This document shows positions 1 through 8,202 of a DNA stretch of 64,000 nt, one piece after another. The first letter of the stretch is position 1. Every line of letters begins with the position of its first letter. The position numbers were made by a program, and so were the translations under genes. A model generated the notes under the pieces. The model searched no databases. It saw only the letters and a list, made by a program, of their open reading frames with translations, and had not been told where the DNA came from. Origin of the DNA: Marinobacter qingdaonensis (GTDB taxonomy: Bacteria; Pseudomonadota; Gammaproteobacteria; Pseudomonadales; Oleiphilaceae); NCBI RefSeq assembly GCF_034555935.1, contig NZ_JAYDCJ010000001.1:62001-126000 (forward strand). The letters are read 5' to 3'.

Positions 1-1449
1 CTGGACGACCTCGCCCGGAGCCCCCACGTGGCAGTCCCGGAACCTGCGCGCCGTCATCCCAACCAGTTGCTCGAACACTTTCGCGAGCTGTTCCAGCCCG
101 ACGGCTGGCTGCTGTGTGAAGATCAGGTTGTCCTGGCCCGGCAGGGACTGGAGCCGGACGACATTCCCACGCATCTGGCCGCCGGGCGCTGGCACCACCT
201 GAACAACCACAGCTGGATTCGCCTGGTGCGCGGGCAGAGCGATTTTATCCTGGGTCTCAAGCTGCCCAACGATCTCAGCCGCGAGGCCATCCAGCGCTAC
301 CTGAGACGCCTGCACCTTGAGCCCGGCGAAGCCCGACACCGCGCTGACAAGCCCCGGGAAAACATCTCCGCACGCATCGAACGGGTGCGGGTCGCCACCG
401 ACCGGCTGAACCGGATGCAACAGTTCATCCGCCACAGCTTTGAACGCATGCCCGACGGCATCATCGTGACCGACGAGCTGGGGGTGATCCGTTTCGCCAA
501 TGGCCACATCGAGGAGTGGTTCCAGGAGCCGATGCCCAGCCTGAGCGGGCTGCCCCTGACCCGCCTGCTCGAGGGCCACGACCCGCGAGAGACACCGCCG
601 TGGCATGAAACCGTGTCCGAGACCCTGACCCTGCAACAGAGCCGGACCGTGGACCTGCGCATTCACAACAAGGACTTCCTCATCCACTTTGCCCCGTTCG
701 CGCTGCCGGACAGCGACCAGCACGGCATCATCGCCAACATTTCCGACATTTCGGAGTTGCGCGAGCAACAGCGCCAGCACCGTGAGGCCATCGATTTCAT
801 CTCCCACGATGTGCGCTCGCCCCTGGTGTCCCAGCTCGCCCTGATCGAGCAGTTGAAGCGGGATCCCAGCCACATCGACCAGGCGCAGCTGGAGCAGCTG
901 GGGCGACTGGCGCGGCGCAGTTACCACCTGGCAGAAGAGTTCGTGCAATTGGCCCGCGCCGAACAACTGACGGAAACCCGGTTCTACGAGTGCGAATTTC
1001 TGGCGATCGTGGAGAATGCCCGGGACAGTGTCAGTGAACAGGCGGCCGAAAAAGGCATTGGACTCCACCTGCAGGGCACCGAGGATCTCTGGCTGCGCGG
1101 CAATGCCGAGCTGCTCGAGCGAGCCGTCATCAACCTGCTGACCAACGCTGTGCAATACAGTCCGGCGGGAACCGCCATCGACATTCAGGTCTTTCGGGCC
1201 GGCCACCAGGCCTGCCTGACAATCGGGGATGAAGGCAGCGGCATCGATGCCGACGAACTACCCCACCTTTTTGACCGGTATCGGCGTCAAAAACGCAGCG
1301 AATTAACCGGTGTACGGGGTACAGGACTGGGCCTGTCGTTTGTGAAGATTGTGGTGGAGAAACACCGGGGGGAAATATCGGTGGCTTCGACACCCGGCAA
1401 AGGCTCGACCTTCACCCTGAAGCTTCCGATCGCCGATCCCCTGGCCTGA
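1..1449 (+). CDS. PAS-domain sensor histidine kinase, 5' end outside window
   Basis: The reading frame is open to the first base, so the true start and any upstream sensory or membrane domain lie outside the window; the GTG at 28 is only an internal candidate. The visible part has a PAS-like domain (about residues 138-245 counted from that GTG), a HisKA H-box DFISHDVRSPL with phospho-acceptor His near residue 260, an N-box NLLTNAVQYSP, and ATP-lid glycine motifs GDEGSGID and GTGLGLSF. These are the hallmarks of a two-component kinase that autophosphorylates on His and passes phosphate to a response regulator. No response regulator is visible, so the partner is probably upstream. Signal and target are unknown. 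Confidence 0.88.
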   Translation: MDDLARSPHVAVPEPARRHPNQLLEHFRELFQPDGWLLCEDQVVLARQGLEPDDIPTHLAAGRWHHLNNHSWIRLVRGQSDFILGLKLPNDLSREAIQRYLRRLHLEPGEARHRADKPRENISARIERVRVATDRLNRMQQFIRHSFERMPDGIIVTDELGVIRFANGHIEEWFQEPMPSLSGLPLTRLLEGHDPRETPPWHETVSETLTLQQSRTVDLRIHNKDFLIHFAPFALPDSDQHGIIANISDISELREQQRQHREAIDFISHDVRSPLVSQLALIEQLKRDPSHIDQAQLEQLGRLARRSYHLAEEFVQLARAEQLTETRFYECEFLAIVENARDSVSEQAAEKGIGLHLQGTEDLWLRGNAELLERAVINLLTNAVQYSPAGTAIDIQVFRAGHQACLTIGDEGSGIDADELPHLFDRYRRQKRSELTGVRGTGLGLSFVKIVVEKHRGEISVASTPGKGSTFTLKLPIADPLA

Positions 1450-1485
1450 GACTGCGTTTCTTCAGGCCGGCGGGGCACTCGACGG

Positions 1486-1914
1486 TTACGATTGGACGGA
1501 CTTGCTGACGACGTCCGACGGCTCGCTGATCAGACCGTTGGTGTCCTGCACCTGAATGGTGAAGTACCAGGTGCCATTCTCCAGCCCACCGATCTGGTAA
1601 GACATCTCAGACTCGGACTGGGCGTTGGACACCACCACCTCTTCGCTCAGGTTCTCTGAATCCTGGCCATACCGAATCACATACTTGTCCAGCTCACCCA
1701 TGGGGATGCTCTCGCCGTTCACCCGGGTCAGGGGCGCATTCCAGCTCAACACCGCGGTGCGCTCATCCACCGGCCCCAGACTGCCGCCAGCGCTGGCCGA
1801 ACCACCCGCTGAACCTGAACTGCCAGAGCCACCACCGCCGCAGCCAGTGAGAAGAGCTCCGATAACAAACGCGGCGATCCATACCTTTGACATTTTGCTG
1901 ACGCGCTTCATCAT
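1486..1914 (-). CDS. Small lipoprotein with fibronectin type III domain
   Basis: About 142 residues. The N-terminus is a lipoprotein signal peptide ending in lipobox LLTGC, followed by a Gly/Ser-rich linker. The rest resembles one fibronectin type III domain (RTAVLSWNAP near its start, YVIRYG in the middle, GTWYFTIQVQD near the end). Expected to be lipidated and held in the outer membrane or facing the periplasm; FN3 domains usually mediate binding. The start is uncertain: ATGs at 1914, 1911 and 1893 and a GTG at 1926 are all possible and none has a strong ribosome-binding site. It lies tail-to-tail with the histidine kinase. No specific function is recognised. Confidence 0.75.
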   Translation of the reverse strand: MMKRVSKMSKVWIAAFVIGALLTGCGGGGSGSSGSAGGSASAGGSLGPVDERTAVLSWNAPLTRVNGESIPMGELDKYVIRYGQDSENLSEEVVVSNAQSESEMSYQIGGLENGTWYFTIQVQDTNGLISEPSDVVSKSVQS

Positions 1915-2349
1915 TTTGTGCACCACTTTTTCGTCGTGAATGTGAAATTGTATAAAACGTGGTCGATCTTAAATGTGAGAAACGTCATCGTGCTAATTAC
2001 AAAATGGTCAATTTTCCGTCAGTTTTGGGTAATGATTTGCCCCAGAGCCTTGTTATCCGGGCACTTTCCTGCCCGAAATGACAAGTCGGCCGGGGCCCCA
2101 GGGTACAAAAAGGCCAAGAAACAGGCGCACGCGGACACGGGTTTTAACAGAAAGTAACAAGGGAGGCGGGTGTTTCAGGGTCGAGGGACGTCGCTCTTCG
2201 GACACATACACGACGAAATAGCGTCAAAAGAGCATCACATCTTGAAGTCTGTCCGAGAATGACACAGGAATGCCGGAGTCAGGCGTCCACCAGACCCCGG
2301 TAGGCGCCGGACCGCGCCCCAGTGGGCGACGGTTCGCGGCGGCGAGCGC
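1915..2349. other. Intergenic region, AT-rich, no gene supported
   Basis: This stretch lies between the lipoprotein gene and the flavin reductase gene, both on the minus strand. The part up to about 2060 is markedly AT-richer than its surroundings and probably carries the lipoprotein promoter. No hairpin with a U-tract was found behind the flavin reductase stop. Short open frames on the plus strand here have no ribosome-binding site or recognisable protein. Confidence 0.5.
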
Positions 2350-2859
2350 TCAGTCGGCGCCTGGGGCGGCGAGGTTGCGGTATTGCCCTTTGAAATACAG
2401 CAAGGGCTGGGAGGCAGCTGCTTCTGGCAAGTTCAACGCTTTCACTTCACCAATCACGATCAGGTGATCCCCGGCGGCGTGTTCGGCGTGTATCTCGCAA
2501 TCCAGCCAGTGAAGGGAGCCATCAATGATCGGATTACCCAGCGGCGATTCCTGCCGGTCGACACCGTGCCACTTGTCCGCGCTTTGCCGGGCAAACTGAT
2601 TGGAAATACGGACCTGCTCACCCGACAGGATGTTGACTGCGAATCGACCCGCCCGACGAATCTTGGGGTAGCTGTAGGAGCTGGACATCACGCTGAATGA
2701 CACCAGCGGCGGGTTCGTGGACACGCTGTAAAACGACTGGCAGGTGAAGCCTATGGGCTCGCCATCCACATCGGATGTGATCACCGTGATACCGGAAGCG
2801 TAGTGCCCCAGCGCGTCGCGGAAACGCTGGGGATCGATCGTGGTTTGAGGATGTAGCAT
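2350..2859 (-). CDS. Flavin reductase family protein in the mesXD operon
   Basis: 169 residues from the ATG at 2859. The protein has the flavin reductase-like FMN-binding split-barrel pattern: FRDALGHYASGITVITS, then FTCQSFYSVSTNPPLVSFSV, and GDHLIVIGEV near the C-terminus. Such enzymes use NAD(P)H to reduce free flavin, which is then used by an oxygenase partner. It starts only 13 bases after the mesD stop, so it is almost certainly co-transcribed with mesX-mesD. Because MesD activity is reported to need oxygen and the DUF1852 partner, this reductase is a plausible electron supplier; that link is inference. A longer N-terminus running back into mesD is unlikely. Confidence 0.88.
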   Translation of the reverse strand: MLHPQTTIDPQRFRDALGHYASGITVITSDVDGEPIGFTCQSFYSVSTNPPLVSFSVMSSSYSYPKIRRAGRFAVNILSGEQVRISNQFARQSADKWHGVDRQESPLGNPIIDGSLHWLDCEIHAEHAAGDHLIVIGEVKALNLPEAAASQPLLYFKGQYRNLAAPGAD

Positions 2860-2872
2860 GGTGGGTCCAACC

Positions 2873-3901
2873 CTAGCTTGAGAGTTCTCTGCGGACGATG
2901 TCCGCACCGGCACTCAAGGCGCTCAACTTGCCGCGCGCAACGTCACGGGACAAGGGCGCCATGCCACAGTTGGTGCTCGGATAGAGCTTGTCGGCATCGA
3001 CAAACTGCAGCGCTTTTCGAAGTGTGGCCGCCACCTCCTCCGGCGTTTCAATGGTGTTGGTAGCCACATCAATGGCGCCCACCATCACTTTTTTGCCTCG
3101 GATCAGTTCGATCAGGTCCATGGGAACCCGGGAGTTCTGGCATTCCAGTGAAATGAGATCGATGTTGGACGCCTGGAGTTTGGGGAAGATTTCTTCGTAC
3201 TGGCGCCACTCGGACCCCAACGACTTTTTCCAATCCGTGTTGGCCTTGATGCCATAGCCGTAGCAGATGTGAACGGCGGTCTCACACGTGAGCCCTTCAA
3301 TCGCCCGCTCCAGAGCGGCAATGCCCCAGTCATTGACCTCGTCGAAAAACACATTGAACGCGGGCTCGTCGAATTGGATGATATCGACACCGGCCGCCTC
3401 CAATTCCCTGGCTTCCTGATTGAGGATTTTGGCGAATTCCCAGGCCAGTTGTTCACGGCTCTTGTAATGAGCGTCGTAAAGCGTGTCGATCATCGTCATG
3501 GGACCTGGCAGGGCCCATTTTATCGGCTGTTCGGTTTGCTGGCGCAGGAACCTGGCATCTTCAACAAAAACCGGCTTTTGTCGACTGACAGCACCCACAA
3601 CCGTCGGCACACTCGCATCGTAACGGTCACGAATTCTAACGGTCTCACGCTTCTCGAAATCAACGCCGTCGAGGTGCTCGATAAACGTCGTTACGAAGTG
3701 TTGGCGCGATTGCTCACCGTCGCCGACAATATCGAGACCCGCCTGTTGCTGTTCGTGCAGCGACAACCGCAGGGCATCCTGTTTACCATCCAGTAATTCC
3801 CCACCCTGCAGTTTCCACGGTGACCACAGGGTCTCGGGCTGCGCCAGCCAGGAGGGTTTGGGCAAACTGCCCGCCGTTGACGTTGGCAATAGTCGTTTCA
3901 T
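2873..3901 (-). CDS. mesD: Core (folate-independent) methionine synthase MesD
   Basis: 342 residues, about the size of the catalytic C-terminal half of MetE, with no N-terminal folate-binding half. The zinc and homocysteine site is visible: His211 and Cys213 in AVHICYG, Glu253 in SLEC, Cys312 in STNCGMAP. FDEPAF near 178-183 is also a MetE-fold motif. Four families of such core methionine synthases (MesA-D) are described; MesD is the aerobic one, and it needs neither 5-methyltetrahydrofolate nor cobalamin but does need DUF1852 (MesX) and oxygen. The DUF1852 gene lies directly upstream, which decides the call over plain MetE. The ATG at 3901 is preferred over an upstream ATT. The methyl donor is unknown. 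Confidence 0.9.
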   Translation of the reverse strand: MKRLLPTSTAGSLPKPSWLAQPETLWSPWKLQGGELLDGKQDALRLSLHEQQQAGLDIVGDGEQSRQHFVTTFIEHLDGVDFEKRETVRIRDRYDASVPTVVGAVSRQKPVFVEDARFLRQQTEQPIKWALPGPMTMIDTLYDAHYKSREQLAWEFAKILNQEARELEAAGVDIIQFDEPAFNVFFDEVNDWGIAALERAIEGLTCETAVHICYGYGIKANTDWKKSLGSEWRQYEEIFPKLQASNIDLISLECQNSRVPMDLIELIRGKKVMVGAIDVATNTIETPEEVAATLRKALQFVDADKLYPSTNCGMAPLSRDVARGKLSALSAGADIVRRELSS

Positions 3902-3928
3902 AATCAATTCCGTTCTATCTTCTGTTCA

Positions 3929-4912
3929 TTATCGGGCGGACTGAGCGGACCACTGCTCGAGCATCGCCTGGTAAGGTTCGATGAATTTCTCCTGGGCAAA
4001 CTTGCCCTGTTCAATAGCCAGGCGGCCTCGTTCTTCCCGGTCGTAATCGATCCGGATCAAGGAATAATCCGGGTGCTTCAGGCTTGGCTGGAAGCACTGC
4101 CCTGCAACAGAGTTGGCGTTGTAGATCTCGGGCCGGTAGATCTTCTGAAAGGTTTCCATCGTGCTGATGGTGCTGATCAACTCAAGATTGGTGTAATCAT
4201 TGAGCAGGTCGCCCGAGAAATAAAACGCCAAGGGCGCGGCACTGTTGGGCGGCATGAAATACCGAACCTGCAGCCCCATCTTCCTGAAATACTGTTCGGT
4301 CAAAGACGACTCATTGGGCTGGTACTCAACACCCAACACGGGATGCTGGTTTTCGGTTCTCTGATAAATCTTGTTTTCCGAAACACTGAGACAGATGACC
4401 GGCGGCTTCTTGAAATGCTCTTTGTAGGCGCTCGAATTCACGAAGCTCTGGAAGAGCTTGCCGTGCAGATCGCCAAAGTCATCCGGCACGCTGAATTCAG
4501 GCTTGTTCTGGTTGTGCTCCCGGAGCACCACGCTGAAATCATAATCCCGCAGGTACGAGGAAAAGTTATTGCCGACGATGCCTTGAATGCGGTCGCTGGT
4601 CTTGCGATCAACAATGGTCGTTTTCAATACCTCAATGGATGGGAAGGTATCGCCACTGCCTTCCGTACCGATCCTCATTTCGACAGAGATGATGTCCAGC
4701 TCAACAAAATAGCGATCCCCCTCTGGATTATCCCAATGCGCCAGGGCATTGAAACGATTGTCGATCATCCTCAAGGCGTTGCGCAGGTTCTCTCGGCGGT
4801 TCGCTCCTCTGGCCAAATTGGCAAAGTTCGTGGTGACCCGCGTGTTGTCTGAGGGCAGATAATGCTCGTCGAAGCGCGTACTTTTAACCGCAAATGTGAA
4901 ATCGTCTTTCAT
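3929..4912 (-). CDS. mesX: DUF1852 protein MesX, partner of MesD
   Basis: 327 residues, matching the usual length and sequence style of DUF1852 proteins (for example RYFMPPNSAAPLAFYFSGD and KPPVICLSVSEN). It is soluble by eye, with no signal peptide or membrane segment. DUF1852 is genetically required for MesD-type methionine synthesis, and oxygen is needed; its chemistry is not established. It is the first gene of the operon, 27 bases ahead of mesD, and has a leader of roughly 100 bases or more with competing stems. The ribosome-binding site is weak (AACGGG just before the ATG), which fits translation or leader control. Family membership is firm; the biochemical role is not. Confidence 0.9.
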   Translation of the reverse strand: MKDDFTFAVKSTRFDEHYLPSDNTRVTTNFANLARGANRRENLRNALRMIDNRFNALAHWDNPEGDRYFVELDIISVEMRIGTEGSGDTFPSIEVLKTTIVDRKTSDRIQGIVGNNFSSYLRDYDFSVVLREHNQNKPEFSVPDDFGDLHGKLFQSFVNSSAYKEHFKKPPVICLSVSENKIYQRTENQHPVLGVEYQPNESSLTEQYFRKMGLQVRYFMPPNSAAPLAFYFSGDLLNDYTNLELISTISTMETFQKIYRPEIYNANSVAGQCFQPSLKHPDYSLIRIDYDREERGRLAIEQGKFAQEKFIEPYQAMLEQWSAQSAR

Positions 4913-4943
4913 CCCGTTCTTGCCACCTAATGTCTGAGATAAA

Positions 4944-4994
4944 ACCTGGCTAGTTCTCGCAGCCCCAGGTGCTCTGTGCCTACTGGCGGGGCTG
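4944..4994 (-). promoter_or_regulatory. Structured mesX leader with two mutually exclusive stems
   Basis: On the minus strand, CAGCCCC (4994-4988) can pair with GGGGCTG (4966-4960). The overlapping ACCTGG (4970-4965) can instead pair with CCAGGT (4949-4944). The two helices share bases 4965-4966, so only one can form fully. The element lies 32-82 bases upstream of the mesX start. This is the layout of an attenuator or riboswitch expression platform. By eye it matches neither the SAM-I nor the SAH consensus. Both pairings are seen directly; the regulatory role is inference. Confidence 0.4.
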
Positions 4995-5036
4995 GGAATC
5001 CGCTGGCCTGTCTTATCGTGTTACCAACAGGTGTGT

Positions 5037-5100
5037 TTTATACCCGGACGGCCTCATGAATAAAAATGACATTATCTAATTTAATCATGAGCTGCATTCA
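5037..5100 (-). promoter_or_regulatory. Candidate mesX promoter with MetR-like box
   Basis: A minus-strand TATAAA (5042-5037) is a possible -10 element; no good -35 is seen. Upstream, 5088-5100 reads TGAGCTGCATTCA, one base off the MetR-type palindrome TGAA-N5-TTCA. Its centre would be about 64 bases upstream of the inferred start, the usual recognition position for LysR-type activators. MetR control of a methionine synthase operon would make sense, but the box is short and the promoter weak, so confidence is low. Confidence 0.3.
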
Positions 5101-5157
5101 TAGTCCGCTTGAACTGGATGTGTCGGGGCCATTTTGCGTGCTTATTTCAGGCCGGGA

Positions 5158-5274
5158 ATGGACGGGCAACGAGCGTGGGGATGGCGTCATCTGGGCCCGT
5201 TGGCAGCTGGTTTGGCGGTTTCCGTCGGCTATCTGATGTACGCTCGCGGCGTGATCATTGAGCGCCAGGAGTGA
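5158..5274 (+). CDS. Candidate 38-residue single-span membrane peptide
   Basis: ATG at 5158, TGA at 5272. The product would have a hydrophobic centre (LGPLAAGLAVSVGYLMY) flanked by charged ends, which suits a small inner-membrane protein. It sits alone between the mesX promoter region and the tRNA terminator, which could also terminate it from this side. The ribosome-binding site is poor (GGCCGGGA), and a TTG at 5134 could extend it. Short chance frames like this are common in GC-rich DNA, so it is offered only as a candidate. Confidence 0.25.
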   Translation: MDGQRAWGWRHLGPLAAGLAVSVGYLMYARGVIIERQE

Positions 5275-5322
5275 GGGTCAGATAACGCCGGAAAGGCCCG
5301 AGAAGGCGACAAACAGGAAGGC

Positions 5323-5359
5323 AAAAAAAAAGCAGATCAGTAAGAACTGATCTGCTTTT
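5323..5359. terminator. Rho-independent terminator behind tRNA-fMet, probably bidirectional
   Basis: Perfect 10-bp stem: GCAGATCAGT (5332-5341) and ACTGATCTGC (5346-5355), loop of four. On the minus strand it is followed by nine T residues (complement of 5323-5331), which ends the tRNA transcript. On the plus strand a shorter T-run follows, so it may act in both directions. Confidence 0.85.
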
Positions 5360-5365
5360 CTGAAG

Positions 5366-5442
<77 letters not shown>

Positions 5443-5488
5443 TCAAAACTGGTTGTTTCCCGGGGTCACCCCCGATCAACGTGCGCGT

Positions 5489-5517
5489 ATATTAAGGTCT
5501 TGATAGACGGCTGTCAA
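5489..5517 (-). promoter_or_regulatory. Sigma-70 promoter of the initiator tRNA
   Basis: On the minus strand, TTGACA (5517-5512, a perfect -35) is followed by exactly 17 bases and TAATAT (5494-5489, -10). After the -10 comes a GC-rich discriminator (ACGCGCACG), as is usual for growth-rate and stringently controlled stable-RNA promoters. The -35 overlaps the stop codon of rnhB, so the promoter lies at the end of the lpx operon. Confidence 0.8.
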
Positions 5518-6206
5518 TCGCTATTTTCAAAGAGATCGACCTGAACACTCGGGCTATCGCCAAACCCCGTCTGGACTTCGGGGCACTGACATTCCCCGAC
5601 CTGCTCCAGGGCTTCCTGCACCGGCCGGAACGACCGTCGGTGTTCCGGCGTCACCCCCAGCCGGAACAGGGCTTCCAGATGCACGGGCGTGGGGTAGCCC
5701 TTGTGCTGGGCCAGACCATATCCGGGGTAGGTCTGCTCCAAGTCGATCATTTCCCGATCCCGGGTGACCTTGGCCAGAATGGACGCCGCACTGATCGCCT
5801 CAACCCGGCTGTCGCCCTTCACCACCGGCTCTGAGGCCCAGCCCCAGTTCGGGCACCGGTTGCCGTCCACCAGGACGTACTCCGGCGGCACATGCAGGCC
5901 AGCGACGGCCCGCTCCATCGCCACCATCGTGGCCTGATAGATATTCAACTGGTCGATTTCGGCTGCCTCACACCGGCCAATGCACCAGGCCGCGGCTTTT
6001 TCGAGTATTTCTTCGTACAGGGCGTCCCGTTTCTTCTCGGTCAGCTTCTTGGAGTCGCCTAGGCCGGCCACCGGCCGGTCCGGATCCAGTATCACCGCCG
6101 CGGTGACCACGGCGCCGATCAAAGGGCCACGCCCCACTTCGTCGACGCCTGCCAACAGCCTGCCGCGGTAGCCGCATTCAAAGGGCGGCAAGGGCGTCTT
6201 AGCCAT
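5514..6206 (-). CDS. rnhB: Ribonuclease HII
   Basis: 230 residues. It cleaves the RNA strand of RNA-DNA hybrids and starts removal of single ribonucleotides misincorporated in DNA. The catalytic acids are visible: Asp22-Glu23 in VDEVGRG, Asp114 in VLVDGNR and Asp132 eighteen residues on, as in the family. DSKKL and [11 protein letters not shown] are further RNase HII signatures. The ATG at 6206 overlaps the end of lpxB by 8 bases; a longer frame reading back into lpxB is rejected because it lacks homology. It is the last gene of the lipid A operon here. In many gammaproteobacteria dnaE follows; here the tRNA does. Confidence 0.96.
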   Translation of the reverse strand: MAKTPLPPFECGYRGRLLAGVDEVGRGPLIGAVVTAAVILDPDRPVAGLGDSKKLTEKKRDALYEEILEKAAAWCIGRCEAAEIDQLNIYQATMVAMERAVAGLHVPPEYVLVDGNRCPNWGWASEPVVKGDSRVEAISAASILAKVTRDREMIDLEQTYPGYGLAQHKGYPTPVHLEALFRLGVTPEHRRSFRPVQEALEQVGECQCPEVQTGFGDSPSVQVDLFENSD

Positions 6207-7392
6207 GGCTTGCGCCCTCCTCGAGCAATCGGGTAATCGCCTCGGCCGCTTTCTCGTCGGCATCCTGGCGTAGGGTCTGGTGCAGCTCGGTGAAGGCGTC
6301 CAGCAGACGCTGACGCTCAGTCTCGTTCTCCAGTCGCTCGAGCACCGCCGCGCCCAGGGCTTCCGGGGTCGCATCATCCTGCAGCAGTTCCGGAACCAGT
6401 GGTTCCCGAGCCAGCAGGTTTGGCAAGGCAACGTGGGGCACCTTGACCAGGCGGGACAGGATGGCGTAGCTGACATTGCTCAACCGGTAGCCGACCACCA
6501 TGGGCTTTTTCAGCAGCATGGCTTCCAGGGTGGCCGTGCCGGACGCCAACAGCACCGCATCCGAGGCGGCCATGACCTCGCGGGAGCGCCCACGCACGAT
6601 GGTCACGGGCAGCTTGACCTCCAGCGCTTCCACCAGGTCTCGAACCTGGCGTTCACGGTCCCGATTGACGCAGGGAATCACCAGCTGCACATCAGGCCGT
6701 TTGTCCTGAATCCAGCGTGCTGCCTCCAGGAACAGGGTCCCCAACCGCTCGACTTCCCCGGCGCGGCTGCCGGGCAGGACCGCAAGCAGCGGCGCCTGTT
6801 CGTCCAAGCCCAGGTCCCGGCGTGCGGCCCCGGTCTCTGGCACCATCGGAATTCGGTCCGCCAGCGGGTGGCCAACGAACGCCACCGGCACCTGGTGCTC
6901 CTGGTAGAAACGGGCTTCGAACGGAAACAGGGTCAACATCAGGTTGACCGACTTGGCAATCTTGAAGATTCGCTTCTGTCGCCAGGCCCAGACCGAGGGG
7001 CTGACGTAGTGCACGGTCGGGATGCCGGCCTCCCGACAACGCCGTTCAATGGCCAGGGTAAAATCGGGGGAATCAATGCCAATCACCACGTCCGGCGGCG
7101 TGGCGAAGAAGTAGTCGAGCAATCTGGCCCGGATGCTGAAGAGCTCGCGGATACGGCCCAGCACCTCGACCAGCCCCATGACCGACAGCCGTTCCATGGG
7201 CACCAGGGAGTGAAAACCCTCGGCAATCATGTCGTCACCGCCGATGCCAACAAACCGGGCGCGCGGGTAACGACTCCGAAGGGAACGAATGAGACCGGCG
7301 CCGAGAATGTCGCCCGATGCCTCACCGGCAATGATGCCAAAGGTAATGGCGCGGTCGCTTACGACCGCGCGCTGCGAAGGTTGGTCCGTCAC
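6199..7392 (-). CDS. lpxB: Lipid-A-disaccharide synthase
   Basis: 397 residues, close to the usual 380-390. It condenses UDP-2,3-diacylglucosamine with lipid X to form the beta-1,6 lipid A disaccharide at the inner face of the cytoplasmic membrane (GT19). The N-terminus has the family motif [27 protein letters not shown] and VGHPLAD follow, then the C-terminal nucleotide-sugar region with [10 protein letters not shown]. It follows lpxA by 18 bases and overlaps rnhB, so it is part of the lipid A operon. Confidence 0.97.
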   Translation of the reverse strand: MTDQPSQRAVVSDRAITFGIIAGEASGDILGAGLIRSLRSRYPRARFVGIGGDDMIAEGFHSLVPMERLSVMGLVEVLGRIRELFSIRARLLDYFFATPPDVVIGIDSPDFTLAIERRCREAGIPTVHYVSPSVWAWRQKRIFKIAKSVNLMLTLFPFEARFYQEHQVPVAFVGHPLADRIPMVPETGAARRDLGLDEQAPLLAVLPGSRAGEVERLGTLFLEAARWIQDKRPDVQLVIPCVNRDRERQVRDLVEALEVKLPVTIVRGRSREVMAASDAVLLASGTATLEAMLLKKPMVVGYRLSNVSYAILSRLVKVPHVALPNLLAREPLVPELLQDDATPEALGAAVLERLENETERQRLLDAFTELHQTLRQDADEKAAEAITRLLEEGASHG

Positions 7393-7410
7393 CTGCTGGC
7401 TCCCGCCGGT

Positions 7411-8202
7411 TCAGCGAATAATGCCGCGATCGGCTCCACGCAGGGAGTCAATGAGAGGAAGGATTTCCGGGATGTCCGAATAGGCGTTGGTCAGCTCGTC
7501 CACGGCCTGTTCGGTGGTCAGGCCCTGGCGGTAGATCACCTTGTAGGCACGACGCAGGGTCAGCAGCACCTCTTTGCTGAAGCCGCGACGCTTCAGGCCC
7601 TCGACATTCATACCGTGGGGCTGGGCCGACTGACCACTGGCCATGACGTAGGCGGGAATATCCTTGAGCACGATACTGCCACCGGCCGCCATGCTATGCG
7701 GGCCGATGTTGCAGAACTGGTGCACCATGGTACCGCCGCCCAGAATGGCAAAATCGCCCACGTTGACGTGGCCGGCCAGGGTCGCGCAGTTGGCGAGAAT
7801 GGTGTTGTCACCCACCACGCAGTCGTGGGCCACGTGCACGTAGGCCATCAGCAGATTGCCGCTGCCGATCCGGGTTTCGCCCCGGTCCTGGATGGTGCCC
7901 CGGTGAATGGTGCAGTTTTCCCGGATGACGTTGTCGTCACCGATGGTCAGGGTTGTCGGCTCACCGGCGTACTTCTTGTCCTGGCACTCTTCCCCGATAC
8001 TCGAGAACTGGAAGATCCGGTTGTTGCGACCGATCACCGTCGGCCCCTTCACAACCACGTGGGACAGAATCTCCGTGCCTTCCCCGATCTCAACGCCCGG
8101 GCCAATGTAGCTCCACGGGCCAACGGTGACGTTGTCCGCGAGTTTGGCTGATGGGTCTACGATCGCTTGAGGATGAATACCCGACCAGTCACTTGTCGCC
8201 AT
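7411..8202 (-). CDS. lpxA: UDP-N-acetylglucosamine O-acyltransferase
   Basis: 263 residues. It performs the first step of lipid A synthesis: transfer of R-3-hydroxyacyl from ACP to the 3-OH of UDP-GlcNAc. The N-terminal two thirds are left-handed beta-helix hexapeptide repeats (IVDPSAKLADNVTVGP onwards); the catalytic His is expected in the MAYVHVAHDC segment. The C-terminal part is the helical domain. The ATG at 8202 shares a base with the fabZ stop (TGATG), showing translational coupling; a TTG three bases earlier is less likely. Confidence 0.97.
   Translation of the reverse strand: MATSDWSGIHPQAIVDPSAKLADNVTVGPWSYIGPGVEIGEGTEILSHVVVKGPTVIGRNNRIFQFSSIGEECQDKKYAGEPTTLTIGDDNVIRENCTIHRGTIQDRGETRIGSGNLLMAYVHVAHDCVVGDNTILANCATLAGHVNVGDFAILGGGTMVHQFCNIGPHSMAAGGSIVLKDIPAYVMASGQSAQPHGMNVEGLKRRGFSKEVLLTLRRAYKVIYRQGLTTEQAVDELTNAYSDIPEILPLIDSLRGADRGIIR

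Noticed and set aside
2873..3901. Calling the methionine synthase a truncated metE
   Set aside because: The protein has a proper start and complete zinc site, and its DUF1852 neighbour identifies it as a MesD-type core enzyme rather than a broken MetE.
5443..5488. GC-rich CGGGGTCACCCCCG-like inverted repeat between the tRNA and its -10
   Set aside because: It falls in the 5' leader of the tRNA precursor with no U-tract; probably only part of the trimmed leader.
6280..8151. A 623-codon plus-strand frame opposite lpxB and lpxA
   Set aside because: Antisense shadow of well-identified genes, with low-complexity Gln/His/Gly-rich translation and no family resemblance.
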